From CAZCAC01 sp964496575 (lineage in GTDB: Bacteria > Planctomycetota > UBA1135 > GCA-002686595), in contig CAZCAC010000068.1 in NCBI GenBank assembly GCA_964496575.1, positions 1 to 46,163 of the forward strand: a stretch of 46,163 nucleotides of DNA, read 5' to 3'. The position numbers were made by a program, and so were the translations under genes. The notes under the pieces are model-generated. The model did not search any database and was not told the DNA's origin. It saw only the letters and a program-made list of their open reading frames with translations. Within the stretch, counting starts at the first letter, position 1; each line of letters starts with the position of its first letter. Shown here piece after piece: positions 1 through 8,779 of the stretch.

Positions 1-1356
1 CATCGACCAGCCCTGGGCGTAGTTCATCCCGGCCTTGGGTCCGTAGTACTGCTTGCGTTCGTACTCGATCATCTCGCACCAGGGGACGAACTTCTGCTCG
101 GTGATCATGCGCTGGATCGTGTTGATCCTCCAGCGGTTGACACCGATGCGCTTGACCTTGCCGCCCTTGATCTGAGCGCCGGAGAAGTAGTCTCCGAAGC
201 CTTCGTTGTACCAGTAGTGCAGGCCCAGCTGACCCGCCGAGTAGAAGATGTACTGGTGGAAGGCCTCGTGGTAGAGAACGATGAAGGTGTCCAGCTTGTC
301 GGTCTTCTTCCCCTTCTCGCGCTTGGTGCCGTCGTACAGCACCAGCTCCTCGGTGCCGTAGTTCCAGTAGCCCGCGGAGCCGGGCGGCCCTCCGTAGGCC
401 ATGTACTCGTCGCGGTCCGCGCAGATGCGCACGGTGGAGACGGCCTCGACCTCCCTCGCCGGTGGAAAGAGCTTCACGTACTCCTTGCGAATCGACTCCA
501 TGTCGCGAACGATCCGCCGCACCAGGGGCTGGTCCTTGGTGTTGTAAATGATGATGTAGTTTTCGGTGTCCTCGTGCTTCCAGCTGCCTCCGAGGCTCCG
601 GCGAACGCGGGTGCGGTAGTCGGGATTGCGGAACTTGGGGCGGCGCTCGTAGTAGCGCCTCAGCTTCTCCTCTTCCGGATCGGGAACCGGCTCGGTGAAG
701 CGCATCTTCTCCGCGGAGTGACGCCAGATCTTGGACTGCTTGTCGAAGTGGACGTCCCCGCACCAGCCCAGCACGATGTACGTGCGGACCCGGGGGTTGT
801 GCCAGACGTAGGCCCAGCCCCGCAGCTTGCTGTTGCCCTTCTTGCGGCGCAGCTCGTACTCCGTCGCTTCGTAGCCGTCGCGAGGCTTGCCCGTGTCGAC
901 CTCGGTCGCCTTCCACAGCCCCAGCCGGCGCTCGGCGTAACGCTCCCAGGAGTTGATCGGCAGAGGAGCCTTCTTCTCCTTCTCCGCCTTCTTCTTGCCG
1001 TCCTCGGACTTCTTCTCATCGGGCTCGCCCTCGCCCTCGCCACCCTCCTGCCCGCCGGAGGTGATCGGTGCCGGGTCGCTGACGTAGTCGATGCGGACGA
1101 TCTGCATCTTCGGGGTGTAGGGCGACGTCGGCTCCTTCTTCTTCCGGCGTGAAGACCGCTCCTCCTCGACCCACTGCAGCACGACCCACCTCTCGTTCGG
1201 CTGGATCGCCAACCAGTCGTAGTTGCGCGCGAGTTCCAACGAGAGCCCGTGCTCGGGGAACTTCTTCTTGCTGTAGCCGCCCTGCGCGGAGGCGGGCTCG
1301 CTGAAGGAAAGCGCGGCGAGAAGGACCAGAACCAGCGAGATCGTTGTTCGGGGCAT
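1..1356 (-). CDS. Secreted DUF1570-like zinc metallopeptidase, 3' end cut off
   Basis: The frame stays open from an ATG at 1356 to base 1, giving 452 residues with no stop, so the C-terminus lies outside the window. Residues 1-24 form a signal peptide ending at an ASA-Q cleavage site. Residues 105-130 are a charged Glu/Lys-rich linker. The C-terminal half has a gluzincin signature: HEAFH at 363-367, followed 18 residues later by Glu385 in NEGFGDYF, which would supply the third zinc ligand. This layout matches DUF1570-type putative peptidases, which are common in Planctomycetota. The substrate is unknown; action outside the cytoplasm is inferred from the signal peptide. It is last in a same-strand run, 124 bases after the membrane-protein gene, so co-transcription is possible but unproven. 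Confidence 0.75.
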   Translation of the reverse strand, partial: MPRTTISLVLVLLAALSFSEPASAQGGYSKKKFPEHGLSLELARNYDWLAIQPNERWVVLQWVEEERSSRRKKKEPTSPYTPKMQIVRIDYVSDPAPITSGGQEGGEGEGEPDEKKSEDGKKKAEKEKKAPLPINSWERYAERRLGLWKATEVDTGKPRDGYEATEYELRRKKGNSKLRGWAYVWHNPRVRTYIVLGWCGDVHFDKQSKIWRHSAEKMRFTEPVPDPEEEKLRRYYERRPKFRNPDYRTRVRRSLGGSWKHEDTENYIIIYNTKDQPLVRRIVRDMESIRKEYVKLFPPAREVEAVSTVRICADRDEYMAYGGPPGSAGYWNYGTEELVLYDGTKREKGKKTDKLDTFIVLYHEAFHQYIFYSAGQLGLHYWYNEGFGDYFSGAQIKGGKVKRIGVNRWRINTIQRMITEQKFVPWCEMIEYERKQYYGPKAGMNYAQGWSM

Positions 1357-1413
1357 CTCCCTGTTCTATGCGGACCACTTGGCCGGTGCAACCGGTCGGC
1401 ACGTCACCGGGCT

Positions 1414-1437
1414 GCAGGGCCGCCTGAACGGCCCTGC
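1414..1437. repeat. Perfect 9-bp hairpin between two genes
   Basis: Arms 1414-1422 and 1429-1437 are perfectly complementary around a 6-base loop. A second small hairpin (GCCCC/GGGGC) lies just upstream on the minus strand, near 1458-1471. No T-run follows on either strand, so this is not a clear intrinsic terminator. It may slow transcription or stabilise the 3' end of the upstream message. Confidence 0.3.
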
Positions 1438-1480
1438 CGGGCGTGTCTCGCGCCCCGAATGGGGCACCGTGACGCCGCGA

Positions 1481-2347
1481 CTAGATCTGGACGCCGAGCG
1501 GCTTGACCGCGGCGAAGGCGAAGGCCATCGAGGCGACGACGAAGGCGACGAGGACGCCGATGGGCCCGCTGAGCGGCAGCCACCCCAGATCACTCTCCGG
1601 ATACGCGAACGAGACGCGCGCGATCGGATCGTCGGCGGCGAAGCGATCCTCCGCCGGCCACAACCATGAGGCGAAGAAGCTCTTCACCCGCTCCGGCTGC
1701 ATCAACGGTTCGGCCTCGTCCCCGGCCACGATCTGCTTGGTGAAGCTGGAACCATCCGCCAGCCGCAGGTCGATGTCGTAAACACCGGGGCGAGTGGCGA
1801 CTATCTCCTGGAAGGCGAGGCCCTCGGTGGCGTTCCGGACGAGCGGCGAAGCCGCCTGCAGTCCCTCGGGAAGGTGTATCGAGAGCCCGCTCGCCGCAGC
1901 CTTCTGATCCGGGGAGAACTCGACGCGTAGCTCCGTGCCGTCCCCGGGCAAGGACCTCGCGATCTCCTCGGTGCTCATCACGGGGATCGGAGTGAAGCTG
2001 TAGCGAACCACCATCTGCGCCGCCACGAGCACGAAGGGAATCGCCAGCGGAAGGAACGGACCGAAGTTCAGGCCCAGGTACTGAGCGTTGCGTCCCAGCA
2101 CCTTGAGGATCGACTTGAACACGATCACCAGATCGTCCTGGTAGATCCGGATCGCGATCATGTGGCCCTTGATCTTGTCCTTTGCGGCGCGGATTCCCTT
2201 CTGGTAGCTGATGTACTTGAACGCCAGGAGTGCGAGCACGCCAAAGACGCCACTGATCACGATCAGCGCGATTTCCTGCCCCATCCACTCCAGGGGAACC
2301 AGAAGCAGATCGAAGGCACTGGTGACGATACTGTTGAGCGCGTTCAT
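1481..2347 (-). CDS. Three-pass membrane protein with Oxa1/EMC3-like N-terminal half
   Basis: This 288-residue protein has a hydrophobic segment near 24-46, a basic amphipathic stretch at 50-85 (KGIRAAKDKIKGH onward), a second hydrophobic segment near 94-117, a soluble domain at about 120-255, and a C-terminal membrane segment at about 258-285. A membrane helix, a cytosolic charged hairpin and a second membrane helix is the outline of the Oxa1 superfamily (YidC, EMC3/TMCO1, DUF106). The soluble domain is extra and probably beta-rich. I did not recognise a named bacterial family, so the insertase idea is inference. It lies 44 bases after a small RHH gene in the same direction, with no clear Shine-Dalgarno site. 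Confidence 0.6.
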   Translation of the reverse strand: MNALNSIVTSAFDLLLVPLEWMGQEIALIVISGVFGVLALLAFKYISYQKGIRAAKDKIKGHMIAIRIYQDDLVIVFKSILKVLGRNAQYLGLNFGPFLPLAIPFVLVAAQMVVRYSFTPIPVMSTEEIARSLPGDGTELRVEFSPDQKAAASGLSIHLPEGLQAASPLVRNATEGLAFQEIVATRPGVYDIDLRLADGSSFTKQIVAGDEAEPLMQPERVKSFFASWLWPAEDRFAADDPIARVSFAYPESDLGWLPLSGPIGVLVAFVVASMAFAFAAVKPLGVQI

Positions 2348-2391
2348 CGAAGGGTGCTGGCGCTGAGGTCGGGGACTGGAATCGGTCTAAC

Positions 2392-2589
2392 CTAGCTGAT
2401 GTAGCCGAGGCCGCGCAGCTTCTCGGTGATGTCCTCGTCGGAATCCGCGTCCTCGAACTGGGCGAGCTCCCGCTCGATGATGTGAATGATGAATTCCTCG
2501 TGAGAGGCGTAGCCGGCGACCTCCGCCACGCGCTTCACCCGGTCGAGGAGGTCCTTGTCGAACTTGATCTTGTTTCCGCCGCCAAACAT
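2392..2589 (-). CDS. Small ribbon-helix-helix protein with LGY tail
   Basis: The 65-residue protein begins with a short beta strand (KIKFD) followed by two amphipathic helices (LLDRVKRVAEVAG and SHEEFIIHIIERELA). That is the strand-helix-helix order of CopG/Arc-type DNA-binding proteins, and the length fits. An acidic linker (EDADSDED) leads to the tail EKLRGLGYIS. A second RHH gene at 8780-9061 ends in a very similar tail. An AAGGA site lies about 10 bases before the ATG. It sits 54 bases downstream of the phosphodiesterase-like gene, so it is probably in that operon. DNA binding and autoregulation are inferred from the fold; binding to a protein partner through the tail is also possible. 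Confidence 0.7.
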   Translation of the reverse strand: MFGGGNKIKFDKDLLDRVKRVAEVAGYASHEEFIIHIIERELAQFEDADSDEDITEKLRGLGYIS

Positions 2590-2643
2590 GGTTCTGTGTC
2601 CTTGAGTTCTTGGTTCTTGCTCGAGCCCTCGTCGGGCTCTGGT

Positions 2644-4758
2644 TTATTCGATGACCGGGTGACCGTCCTGGCCTGCTCCCGGCTTGACCCCGTAGCGCGT
2701 GAGGATGTCGACGGTGAGGTCCACCAGTGAGTGCTCACCGGGGCGAACGACTCCGTTGGTCAGGAGAATCCCGGGCACGACCTCCGGCGCCATCAGGTGG
2801 TGGCCGTTGAACGTCCCCCCCATGTTGTCCTCGTAGACGTAGGAGGTGATCCGCCCGAGCGACGACGCGTCGGAGTTCCCGTAGCCGGCGTTGTAGCCGA
2901 TCTGGATGTCGGGCGCCTCGGCCAGGCGCTCGCCGCTGTAGACGTCCTTGGCGATGTCGGCCGACAGGATGGGGCGATTGCCCTCGTCGATCTCCGCCTC
3001 CAGTTGCGCCTTGATCTCGGCCAGGAGCGCGTCGGCGTCCTCGGGCAGGACGATCCCCGATTCATCCTCGGGGGTCTCCGGGTTGTCCAGTTCGCGGTCC
3101 TTCAGGTTCAGGTACAGGCCGTTGAAACCCATGCCGAAGGCTCGCGTCCTCGACCAGTCCGTGGCCTCGACGATGGAGACCTTCTGGAACGTGCCCCGCT
3201 CGCCCGGCTTCTCGGGCTCGAAGCCGTCCTTCAGGACGAGATAGCCCTTCTCGTACAGCCAGCGGTTCAGGCCGAACTTGCGCCGGTAGGTCTCGAATCC
3301 GTGATCGCTCATCACGACGAGCAGCGTGTCGTCGTCGATCCGCTCGCGCACGCGACCGAGCACGGGATCCATCATCAGGTAGAAGTCGTAGACGATCTCC
3401 TTCCAGGTGCTGCCCTCCCGCCCGGACCAGTCGGAGGAGTCCTGAGCGGCGCGCTCGGCGATCTTCTCGTGCTGAGGGTGGCCCTCGTCGTAGTAGCGCC
3501 ACTGCATGTGGCAGTTCAGGTCGACCGTCGAGTAGTAGAAGAACAGGAAGCCGCCGTCCTTCTCCAGGTACCGATCGAGCGCGTAGTCCATCATGCGGAC
3601 GCGCTGGTCGTAGATCAGCCTGGTCTGGTCGACGAACTCCCGGTCGGTGATCGAATCCCACTTGAGAGCGTTGACCTCCTCGGCCATACCCTGGGTGTAG
3701 TAGTAGCCGATCTCGTCGACCAGGTCGACGGCGGCAACCGCGGGCTCGGCGACCGCGCCGCTCGGGTTGATGGGATCGATGTTGACCGGAGCGGCGTAGA
3801 GCTCGAACTCGGGCTCGATCGAGCGCAGGTAGAAACGCACGATCCCGGTCATGTCGCTCATGCTCCACGGGAGCAACGAGAAGGTCACCGGGACGAACTC
3901 GCTCCACTCCCCCGGCTCCAGGACGAGGACCTCGTGGCCGACCTCGATGGCGGCCGCCTTTGACTCGAAGTCGACGTAGATGGGGAAGTTGATCCTCTCG
4001 AAGTCCTCCTCGTCCTTGAAGAGGTTCGGGGGTCCGTAGAGGAAAGCGTCGCGGATGACTCCGTTGTCCAGGGCCACCGCCTCGACCCTTCCACCCGAGC
4101 CGGGTTCATCAAGGTCGGGCTTGGTGGTGTAGATGGTGTAGGTCCCGTTGGACCCGTCGAGGGTCGGCGTCTCCATCCCCGAGAAGGAGAGCCCCTCGGC
4201 GGGCTCCGCCGGGTAGTTCACCGGCATCCGCCAGACGTCGGCGGGAATCCCGTGCTTGGCCAGGGTCACCCAGAACGCCTCGCCGGAACGATTCGATTCG
4301 CTGCTCCCTCCGATGGGTAGCTTCCACTGTCCCGGGAGGTTGATGACGCTTCCTGCCTCGGACTTGATCGACCCCGTCACGCCACCACGGGTCATCGGAT
4401 CGCGGTGGATGAAGTCGAAGATCCCGTGGCCGCCGGGGTTGCGCCCGGTGATGAAGTTCGACCAGGCAACCGGGCTCTGCGGCGGGCAGGAGGTCCCCAG
4501 GTCGTGAATGCCGCCCTGTTCGATCAGCGCCTGGAAGTTGCGCGTCCGATCGGGGAACCGCTCGATCGTCTCCAGCAGGATGTCGGGGTCGAGGCCGTCG
4601 ATCCCGAGCACGACCACGCGCTGCTTCGCGAGGTCCTCGGACACCACCGACGTGGTAGCCGGAGCGGGGGCGCCGGGCTCCACCGAAGAGTAGGGAATCG
4701 CCACCGCGATCACGCCGATCGCGGCCACACCGAGGAAGGGGATCATCGCACGAGCCAT
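2644..4758 (-). CDS. Membrane-anchored alkaline-phosphatase-superfamily phosphodiesterase (second of tandem pair)
   Basis: This 704-residue protein has one N-terminal hydrophobic anchor (residues 6-22) and then a type I phosphodiesterase/nucleotide pyrophosphatase domain. Visible signatures are the metal-binding VVVLGIDGLDPD strand, a nucleophile region SPVAWSNFITG, a GGHGIFDF loop and, late in the protein, VVMSDHGF with metal-binding Asp and His. Family members hydrolyse phosphodiesters or pyrophosphates; the substrate here is unknown and extracytoplasmic action is inferred. The ATG at 4758 is preferred: AAGGAGG lies seven bases upstream, and the start overlaps the previous gene's stop as TGATG, indicating translational coupling. 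The frame stays open far upstream, but that part overlaps the next enzyme and shows no domain. It is a diverged paralogue of its neighbour. Confidence 0.85.
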   Translation of the reverse strand: MARAMIPFLGVAAIGVIAVAIPYSSVEPGAPAPATTSVVSEDLAKQRVVVLGIDGLDPDILLETIERFPDRTRNFQALIEQGGIHDLGTSCPPQSPVAWSNFITGRNPGGHGIFDFIHRDPMTRGGVTGSIKSEAGSVINLPGQWKLPIGGSSESNRSGEAFWVTLAKHGIPADVWRMPVNYPAEPAEGLSFSGMETPTLDGSNGTYTIYTTKPDLDEPGSGGRVEAVALDNGVIRDAFLYGPPNLFKDEEDFERINFPIYVDFESKAAAIEVGHEVLVLEPGEWSEFVPVTFSLLPWSMSDMTGIVRFYLRSIEPEFELYAAPVNIDPINPSGAVAEPAVAAVDLVDEIGYYYTQGMAEEVNALKWDSITDREFVDQTRLIYDQRVRMMDYALDRYLEKDGGFLFFYYSTVDLNCHMQWRYYDEGHPQHEKIAERAAQDSSDWSGREGSTWKEIVYDFYLMMDPVLGRVRERIDDDTLLVVMSDHGFETYRRKFGLNRWLYEKGYLVLKDGFEPEKPGERGTFQKVSIVEATDWSRTRAFGMGFNGLYLNLKDRELDNPETPEDESGIVLPEDADALLAEIKAQLEAEIDEGNRPILSADIAKDVYSGERLAEAPDIQIGYNAGYGNSDASSLGRITSYVYEDNMGGTFNGHHLMAPEVVPGILLTNGVVRPGEHSLVDLTVDILTRYGVKPGAGQDGHPVIE

Positions 4759-6911
4759 CAGCCGGCCTCCTTGCGCTCGGCGGCCGCGGGGGCCGCGGCC
4801 GGTTTCTTCCCCGGAGCCTCGAGCGGCCCCTGCGGGAAGATCGGTTCCCCCTGCATGTAGCCGGGGATCTCGACGCCGAAGAGGTCGAGCACCGACGGCG
4901 CCATGTCGACCAGCGCGGGGCTCGCCTTGGCCAACTTGTGCGAGCTCCAGATCACACCGGGCACCAGCCGCGGGTCGCAGCAGTGGTCGCCCGACCAGGA
5001 CTTGGTGTTGTCGCTGAAGATCTCCTCGGAGACCGAGCCGGTGGCGCAGTCCCAGGAGTGGCGGAAGCCGCGGTTGTAGCCGATCAGGATCTCGGGCGCC
5101 GCGTCGGCGTAGGGGCCGCTGTGCAGCTGGCGGGTGAGGAACGCCTCCTTGACCACCTTCTGCCCATCGAGCGGGTCGGTGAGCGCCTCGAGCTTCTCCT
5201 TGATCTCCGCGCAGAGGTCGGGGAGCTCGTCCTTGGTGACGATCCCCTGTGCCTCGCGATCCTGCCGGTTGATGAAGATCCCGGTCAGCCCCAGGGTGAA
5301 CGCCTTGGTCTTGCTCCAGTCGACGTTCTGGAAGTAGTCGGGAGAGGTGCTCCCTTCCTTCAGCACCAGGTAGCCCTCGTCGCGCAACCACGAGTTCAGG
5401 TTCGCGCCCCGGCGGAAGTTGGTGAAGCCGTGGTCGGAGATCACCATCAAGACCGTGTTGGGGTCGTCGCCGATCTTCGCCTGCACCTCGGCGAGCAACC
5501 CGTCCATCTTGGCGTACAGCTCGGGGATCGCGTCCTTGTGCTTCTCGCGGTCCTTGTCCTCGTTCGCCGGGTGTTCCGGGTCGAGGTAGCGCCAGAACAT
5601 GTGCTGGATCCGGTCGGTGGTGTCGAAGACCACGGTGACGAAGCCCTTCTTGGTCTTCTCGACGACGTCCCAGAGCTGCTTCTTCCGCTCCTCGTAGATC
5701 AGCCACGCCTGTTTGAGGAAGGCGTCCTCGTCGATGACCCGCTCGTTCAGCGCCCAGGTGTCCTCGGCGAGGCCCAGCGTCGCGTACGAGCCCTGCAGCT
5801 TGGCGAGGTAGATCGCGTACACGAACGGGTGCGAGATCGGCATCGCCGGCTTGTCGGGGTCGAGGTTGATCGGCGTGACGTAGATGCCGATGCCCTCGTC
5901 GTCCCAGTCCTGGATGTAGAAGCGAGCGATCCCGCCGACTCCCGTGAAGGGGATGCGCAGCCAGGGAGTGTACTCCTGGAAACCCACCTCGACCGTCTCG
6001 TCCCCCACCGTGATCTTCGCTCTCCGGGCCGTGTCGTCGAGCTCGACGCTGAACTCCGACTTCAGCCGGTGGCCGTCCTTGCCGGGAGGGCCGGTGAGGT
6101 TCGAGGTGATGACGTTGCCGCGGCGCACCACGCTGTACTGCTGGCCGCCGATGTGCGCGCTCGACGGACGCGGTTTGGTCGAGTAGAAGCTGAAGGAGCC
6201 CTGGGTGCCCTGGATGTCCGGCACGCACATCCCCGAGAGCAGCGTGCCGTTCTTGAACTTCTGCGGCGGGAAGGTGATCGGAACGCGGATGATCGAGGAC
6301 CAGACGTGGTTGGCGCCGAGCACCTTCCAGAACGGCTGGCTCTTCTGCAGGAAGCGATAGACCGCCCTCGAGCCGAAGGGGATCTTCATGAACCCGAGGT
6401 TGATGTCGCGCGGCGCGGTGGTGACCTCCGACGACGAGAGCACGGGCAGGTAGTTGCAGGGGTCGCGGGTGAGGAAGTCGTAGATGTTGTGGCGGGAAGC
6501 GTCGACGCCGGTGGCGTAGCTCGACCAGGCCACCGGGGAGATCGAGGGGTAGGAGGTCGCCAGCGCGGAGAAGTGCCCCTGCTCCGCCAGCCGCTTGAAG
6601 TTCGGCATCCGCCCCTCGTCCATGTACTTCCGCGCCAGGCCGGGGTCGAGGCCGTCGAGGCCGACGACGATCACGCGCTTGACCCGCGCCTTGCTCCGGC
6701 CCCACGACGTGAGCAGGCGGATGATCGCCTTGATCGGCCAGATGAGGATGATCCCCACGGCCAGGAGGAAGGTCCCCGCCAGGACCAGCACCGAACCCGC
6801 GGCGGCGATGCCGGCGCCGGGACCGATGTAGGCGAGCGCCGGCTGGGAGAGACCGGCCAGGATGAGCACCAGCAGGAGCAGGCGGCGGAGGATCCGGGAA
6901 TGATTCGGCAT
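4758..6911 (-). CDS. Membrane-anchored alkaline-phosphatase-superfamily phosphodiesterase (first of tandem pair)
   Basis: This 717-residue protein starts with a signal-like segment (about 8-27) directly followed by YIGPGAG and a long membrane segment (about 35-62). The catalytic domain then shows VIVVGLDGLDPG, SPVAWSSYATG, a SRHNIYDF loop and VLMVISDHGF, the metal and nucleophile signatures of type I phosphodiesterase/nucleotide pyrophosphatase enzymes. The C-terminus is Ala/Pro/Lys-rich. It is the first gene of a run continuing into a paralogous enzyme with a one-base overlap, then an RHH gene and a membrane protein. The substrate cannot be told; nearby CysC and a third superfamily member suggest a phosphate- or sulfate-modified surface polymer. 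The ATG at 6911 has no good Shine-Dalgarno site. Confidence 0.85.
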   Translation of the reverse strand: MPNHSRILRRLLLLVLILAGLSQPALAYIGPGAGIAAAGSVLVLAGTFLLAVGIILIWPIKAIIRLLTSWGRSKARVKRVIVVGLDGLDPGLARKYMDEGRMPNFKRLAEQGHFSALATSYPSISPVAWSSYATGVDASRHNIYDFLTRDPCNYLPVLSSSEVTTAPRDINLGFMKIPFGSRAVYRFLQKSQPFWKVLGANHVWSSIIRVPITFPPQKFKNGTLLSGMCVPDIQGTQGSFSFYSTKPRPSSAHIGGQQYSVVRRGNVITSNLTGPPGKDGHRLKSEFSVELDDTARRAKITVGDETVEVGFQEYTPWLRIPFTGVGGIARFYIQDWDDEGIGIYVTPINLDPDKPAMPISHPFVYAIYLAKLQGSYATLGLAEDTWALNERVIDEDAFLKQAWLIYEERKKQLWDVVEKTKKGFVTVVFDTTDRIQHMFWRYLDPEHPANEDKDREKHKDAIPELYAKMDGLLAEVQAKIGDDPNTVLMVISDHGFTNFRRGANLNSWLRDEGYLVLKEGSTSPDYFQNVDWSKTKAFTLGLTGIFINRQDREAQGIVTKDELPDLCAEIKEKLEALTDPLDGQKVVKEAFLTRQLHSGPYADAAPEILIGYNRGFRHSWDCATGSVSEEIFSDNTKSWSGDHCCDPRLVPGVIWSSHKLAKASPALVDMAPSVLDLFGVEIPGYMQGEPIFPQGPLEAPGKKPAAAPAAAERKEAG

Positions 6912-7065
6912 GAGAGGATGCGGGGACGGGGGTCCCCGGTCACTGGGCGGGAACGGCCGGCATTCTCGCCCCGGGGGTCATTTCGTCGTTCTTGTCGTCC
7001 GCGGGCCGGGTCATGGTGATGGGGCGGGGGGCCACGATCCAGGCTGGAGGACAAAGGGAGCGGGT

Positions 7066-7071
7066 AGTATA
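7066..7071 (-). promoter_or_regulatory. Possible -10 element (TATACT)
   Basis: On the minus strand TATACT lies about 155 bases upstream of the first phosphodiesterase gene, within a 287-base gap. No convincing -35 box was found at the usual distance. It is a weak candidate for the start of the 6911-to-1 transcription unit. Confidence 0.25.
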
Positions 7072-7134
7072 CGGAGCGCCCTCGGCGGCGTGGGCGCGAA
7101 GACCAGCCCAAAGTCGGGATCCACCTCTCCCCGG

Positions 7135-7163
7135 AAACGCCCGCGGTCGCTCACTCACGGGCG
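7135..7163 (-). terminator. Weak terminator candidate after cysC
   Basis: A 6-bp G+C stem (7158-7163 with 7138-7143) is followed on the minus strand by only three T residues. It lies about 36 bases beyond the cysC stop and could separate the two minus-strand transcription units. The short T-run makes it doubtful. Confidence 0.3.
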
Positions 7164-7198
7164 CTCGAGGTCGAAGCGTTGCAGACCGTTTCATCCAG

Positions 7199-7735
7199 TC
7201 AGAAGGAGATCAGCCCCTGGTTCTTCAGGTAGTCGAGGACCTTCTGTACCGATTCGTCGACCGTCTCCCGAGAGGTGTCGACCAGCACTTCGGGGTTCTC
7301 CGGTGCCTCGTACGGGTCGCTGATCCCGGTGAAGTTGGGAATCTCCCCCGCGCGGGCCCGCTTGTAGAGCCCCTTGACGTCCCGGCCCTCCACGACTTCG
7401 AGAGGCGCGTGTACGAAGACCTCGACGAAGCGCGCGTCGGTCGCCTTGCGAATCTCCCGTCGCAGCGCCCGATACGGCGAGATGGCCGCGGTGATCGAGA
7501 CACAGCCGTTGCGCGAGAGCAAGTTGGCCACGTAGCCGATGCGCCGGATGTTGGTGTCCCGGTCCTCCTTCGAGAAGGTCAGGCCCTTGCTCAGGTTCTC
7601 GCGGACCTCGTCGCCGTCGAGGACCTCGACGCGGCACCCCAGCTCGCGGAGGATCGGGGCGACGTGAGAGGCGAGGGTGCTCTTGCCCGCACCGGAGAGA
7701 CCGGTGAACCACAGGGTGAAGCCGTTGTTGGACAT
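7199..7735 (-). CDS. cysC: Adenylylsulfate kinase
   Basis: This 178-residue protein phosphorylates adenosine 5'-phosphosulfate with ATP to give PAPS, the sulfate donor for sulfotransferases and for sulfate reduction. The P-loop GLSGAGKST spans residues 12-20, and family-typical DGDEVRENLSKGL, RDTNIRRIGYVA, FVEVFVHAPLEV and ISDPYEAPENPE follow. The length is that of stand-alone CysC, with no sulfurylase fusion. It is third in a minus-strand set after an RHH gene and a phosphatase-superfamily enzyme, 52 bases from the latter. No sulfurylase, PAPS reductase or sulfotransferase is visible in the window. The setting among surface-type hydrolases favours polymer sulfation over cysteine synthesis, but this is inference. 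Confidence 0.95.
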   Translation of the reverse strand: MSNNGFTLWFTGLSGAGKSTLASHVAPILRELGCRVEVLDGDEVRENLSKGLTFSKEDRDTNIRRIGYVANLLSRNGCVSITAAISPYRALRREIRKATDARFVEVFVHAPLEVVEGRDVKGLYKRARAGEIPNFTGISDPYEAPENPEVLVDTSRETVDESVQKVLDYLKNQGLISF

Positions 7736-7787
7736 TGCGTGATCGGGGTTGAATATGGGGGATAGTGGGGTTTCTACCGGACCGGCC

Positions 7788-8744
7788 TCAGCGGATCTTC
7801 CCTTCGAAGTAGGGCACCTCGAAGCACTTCTCGTGCATGATCGGCCCGTGCCCGAAGTACCCCTCTTCGCCGAACAGCTCGCCGTGGTCGGCGGTGACGA
7901 TGATGTGGGTGTTCTCCGGGACCATGTCGTAGAGCTGCTCGAAGACGCCGTCCAGGTAGCGGACCGTATCGATCTGCCGCTCGCGTAGCTGGTCGAGCTT
8001 CTCCTGATCGAAGAACTGGTAGTCCTCCTTGAAGTCGGGGTGATCGGGATCGATCTGGTCGTTCATCTTCTTGAAGACACCGTTCACGCCGCTGATTCGC
8101 GGCCACATCGAGGAGTCCTCGTTCGGCTTCGCGTAGGGGTAGTGCGTCTCCCCGACGTTGAGCATGTAGAAGGACGGCCGCTCGGTGGTGAACTCCATCG
8201 TCGCCAGCATCGCCGCCATGTCGTTGTGGCTGTCCATCAGCTGGAAGCTGTCGAACGCGCGATTGATGCCGGTCTTGTTGTTGAGCACCGGCAGCGAGAC
8301 ACGGGCGTGGGTCTTGTAGCCGAGCTCGTTGCGCAGGAACTCGGGCAGCCACAGCGCCGGCACCATCTTGGCGAACTCGATGCCCTCGGCGCCCAGGCGC
8401 TCGTTGTAGTTGTAGAAGTCCTCCTTGTAGTACTCCGAAGCGTAGACGTGCGACGGCGAGACGTGCGGCAGGAGGCCGGTCAGGAGGTTGTAGTGCGACG
8501 GCGCCGTCCACGACGCGTAGGTGTAGCGCTTCTCGACCACACCGCCGGAGAGCTTGGTGATGATCTTCGGCTCGGCCGCCATCAGCGAGTCGTAGCGCAG
8601 CGAGTCGAGGGTGATGACGATGAAGTTGTTCTGCGCTTTCGGCTCGGGGTGCGGCGGCAGCATCCCCGGTCGCATCAGGGGTCGCAGCGGCGGTCGCTTG
8701 GCCGGCTCGGCCGGCTTCTTCTTGAAGATGTCGAAAAGGCCCAT
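7788..8744 (-). CDS. Short alkaline-phosphatase/sulfatase-superfamily enzyme with Thr nucleophile position
   Basis: This 318-residue protein has a basic, Pro-rich N-terminus (1-37) with no signal peptide, then VITLDSLRYD (Asp47), SWTAPSHYNLLTG (Thr80) and TADHGELFGEEGYFGHG (Asp286, His287, His299). Those are the metal-binding and nucleophile positions of the superfamily. Thr80 stands where classical sulfatases have the Cys or Ser that becomes formylglycine, in a C/S-x-P-S-R context. Here the motif reads T-A-P-S-H, as in phosphotransferases of the LtaS type. Sulfatase activity is therefore unlikely even though homology searches would probably call it a sulfatase. It lies between an RHH gene (35 bases upstream) and cysC. 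A cytoplasmic location is suggested by the missing signal. Confidence 0.8.
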   Translation of the reverse strand: MGLFDIFKKKPAEPAKRPPLRPLMRPGMLPPHPEPKAQNNFIVITLDSLRYDSLMAAEPKIITKLSGGVVEKRYTYASWTAPSHYNLLTGLLPHVSPSHVYASEYYKEDFYNYNERLGAEGIEFAKMVPALWLPEFLRNELGYKTHARVSLPVLNNKTGINRAFDSFQLMDSHNDMAAMLATMEFTTERPSFYMLNVGETHYPYAKPNEDSSMWPRISGVNGVFKKMNDQIDPDHPDFKEDYQFFDQEKLDQLRERQIDTVRYLDGVFEQLYDMVPENTHIIVTADHGELFGEEGYFGHGPIMHEKCFEVPYFEGKIR

Positions 8745-8779
8745 GCGTTTTGTCTCGAGGCTGCGGTCTGCCGGTTTGC

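Noticed and set aside
217..1152. Plus-strand open frame over the peptidase gene
   Set aside because: Its Leu/Val/Arg-rich composition is that of an antisense shadow, while the minus strand encodes a signal peptide and an HExxH site.
4759..6705. Long open frame continuing upstream of the second phosphodiesterase
   Set aside because: It overlaps the paralogous enzyme in another frame, has Arg/Pro-rich composition and shows no domain; the coupled ATG at 4758 explains the gene.
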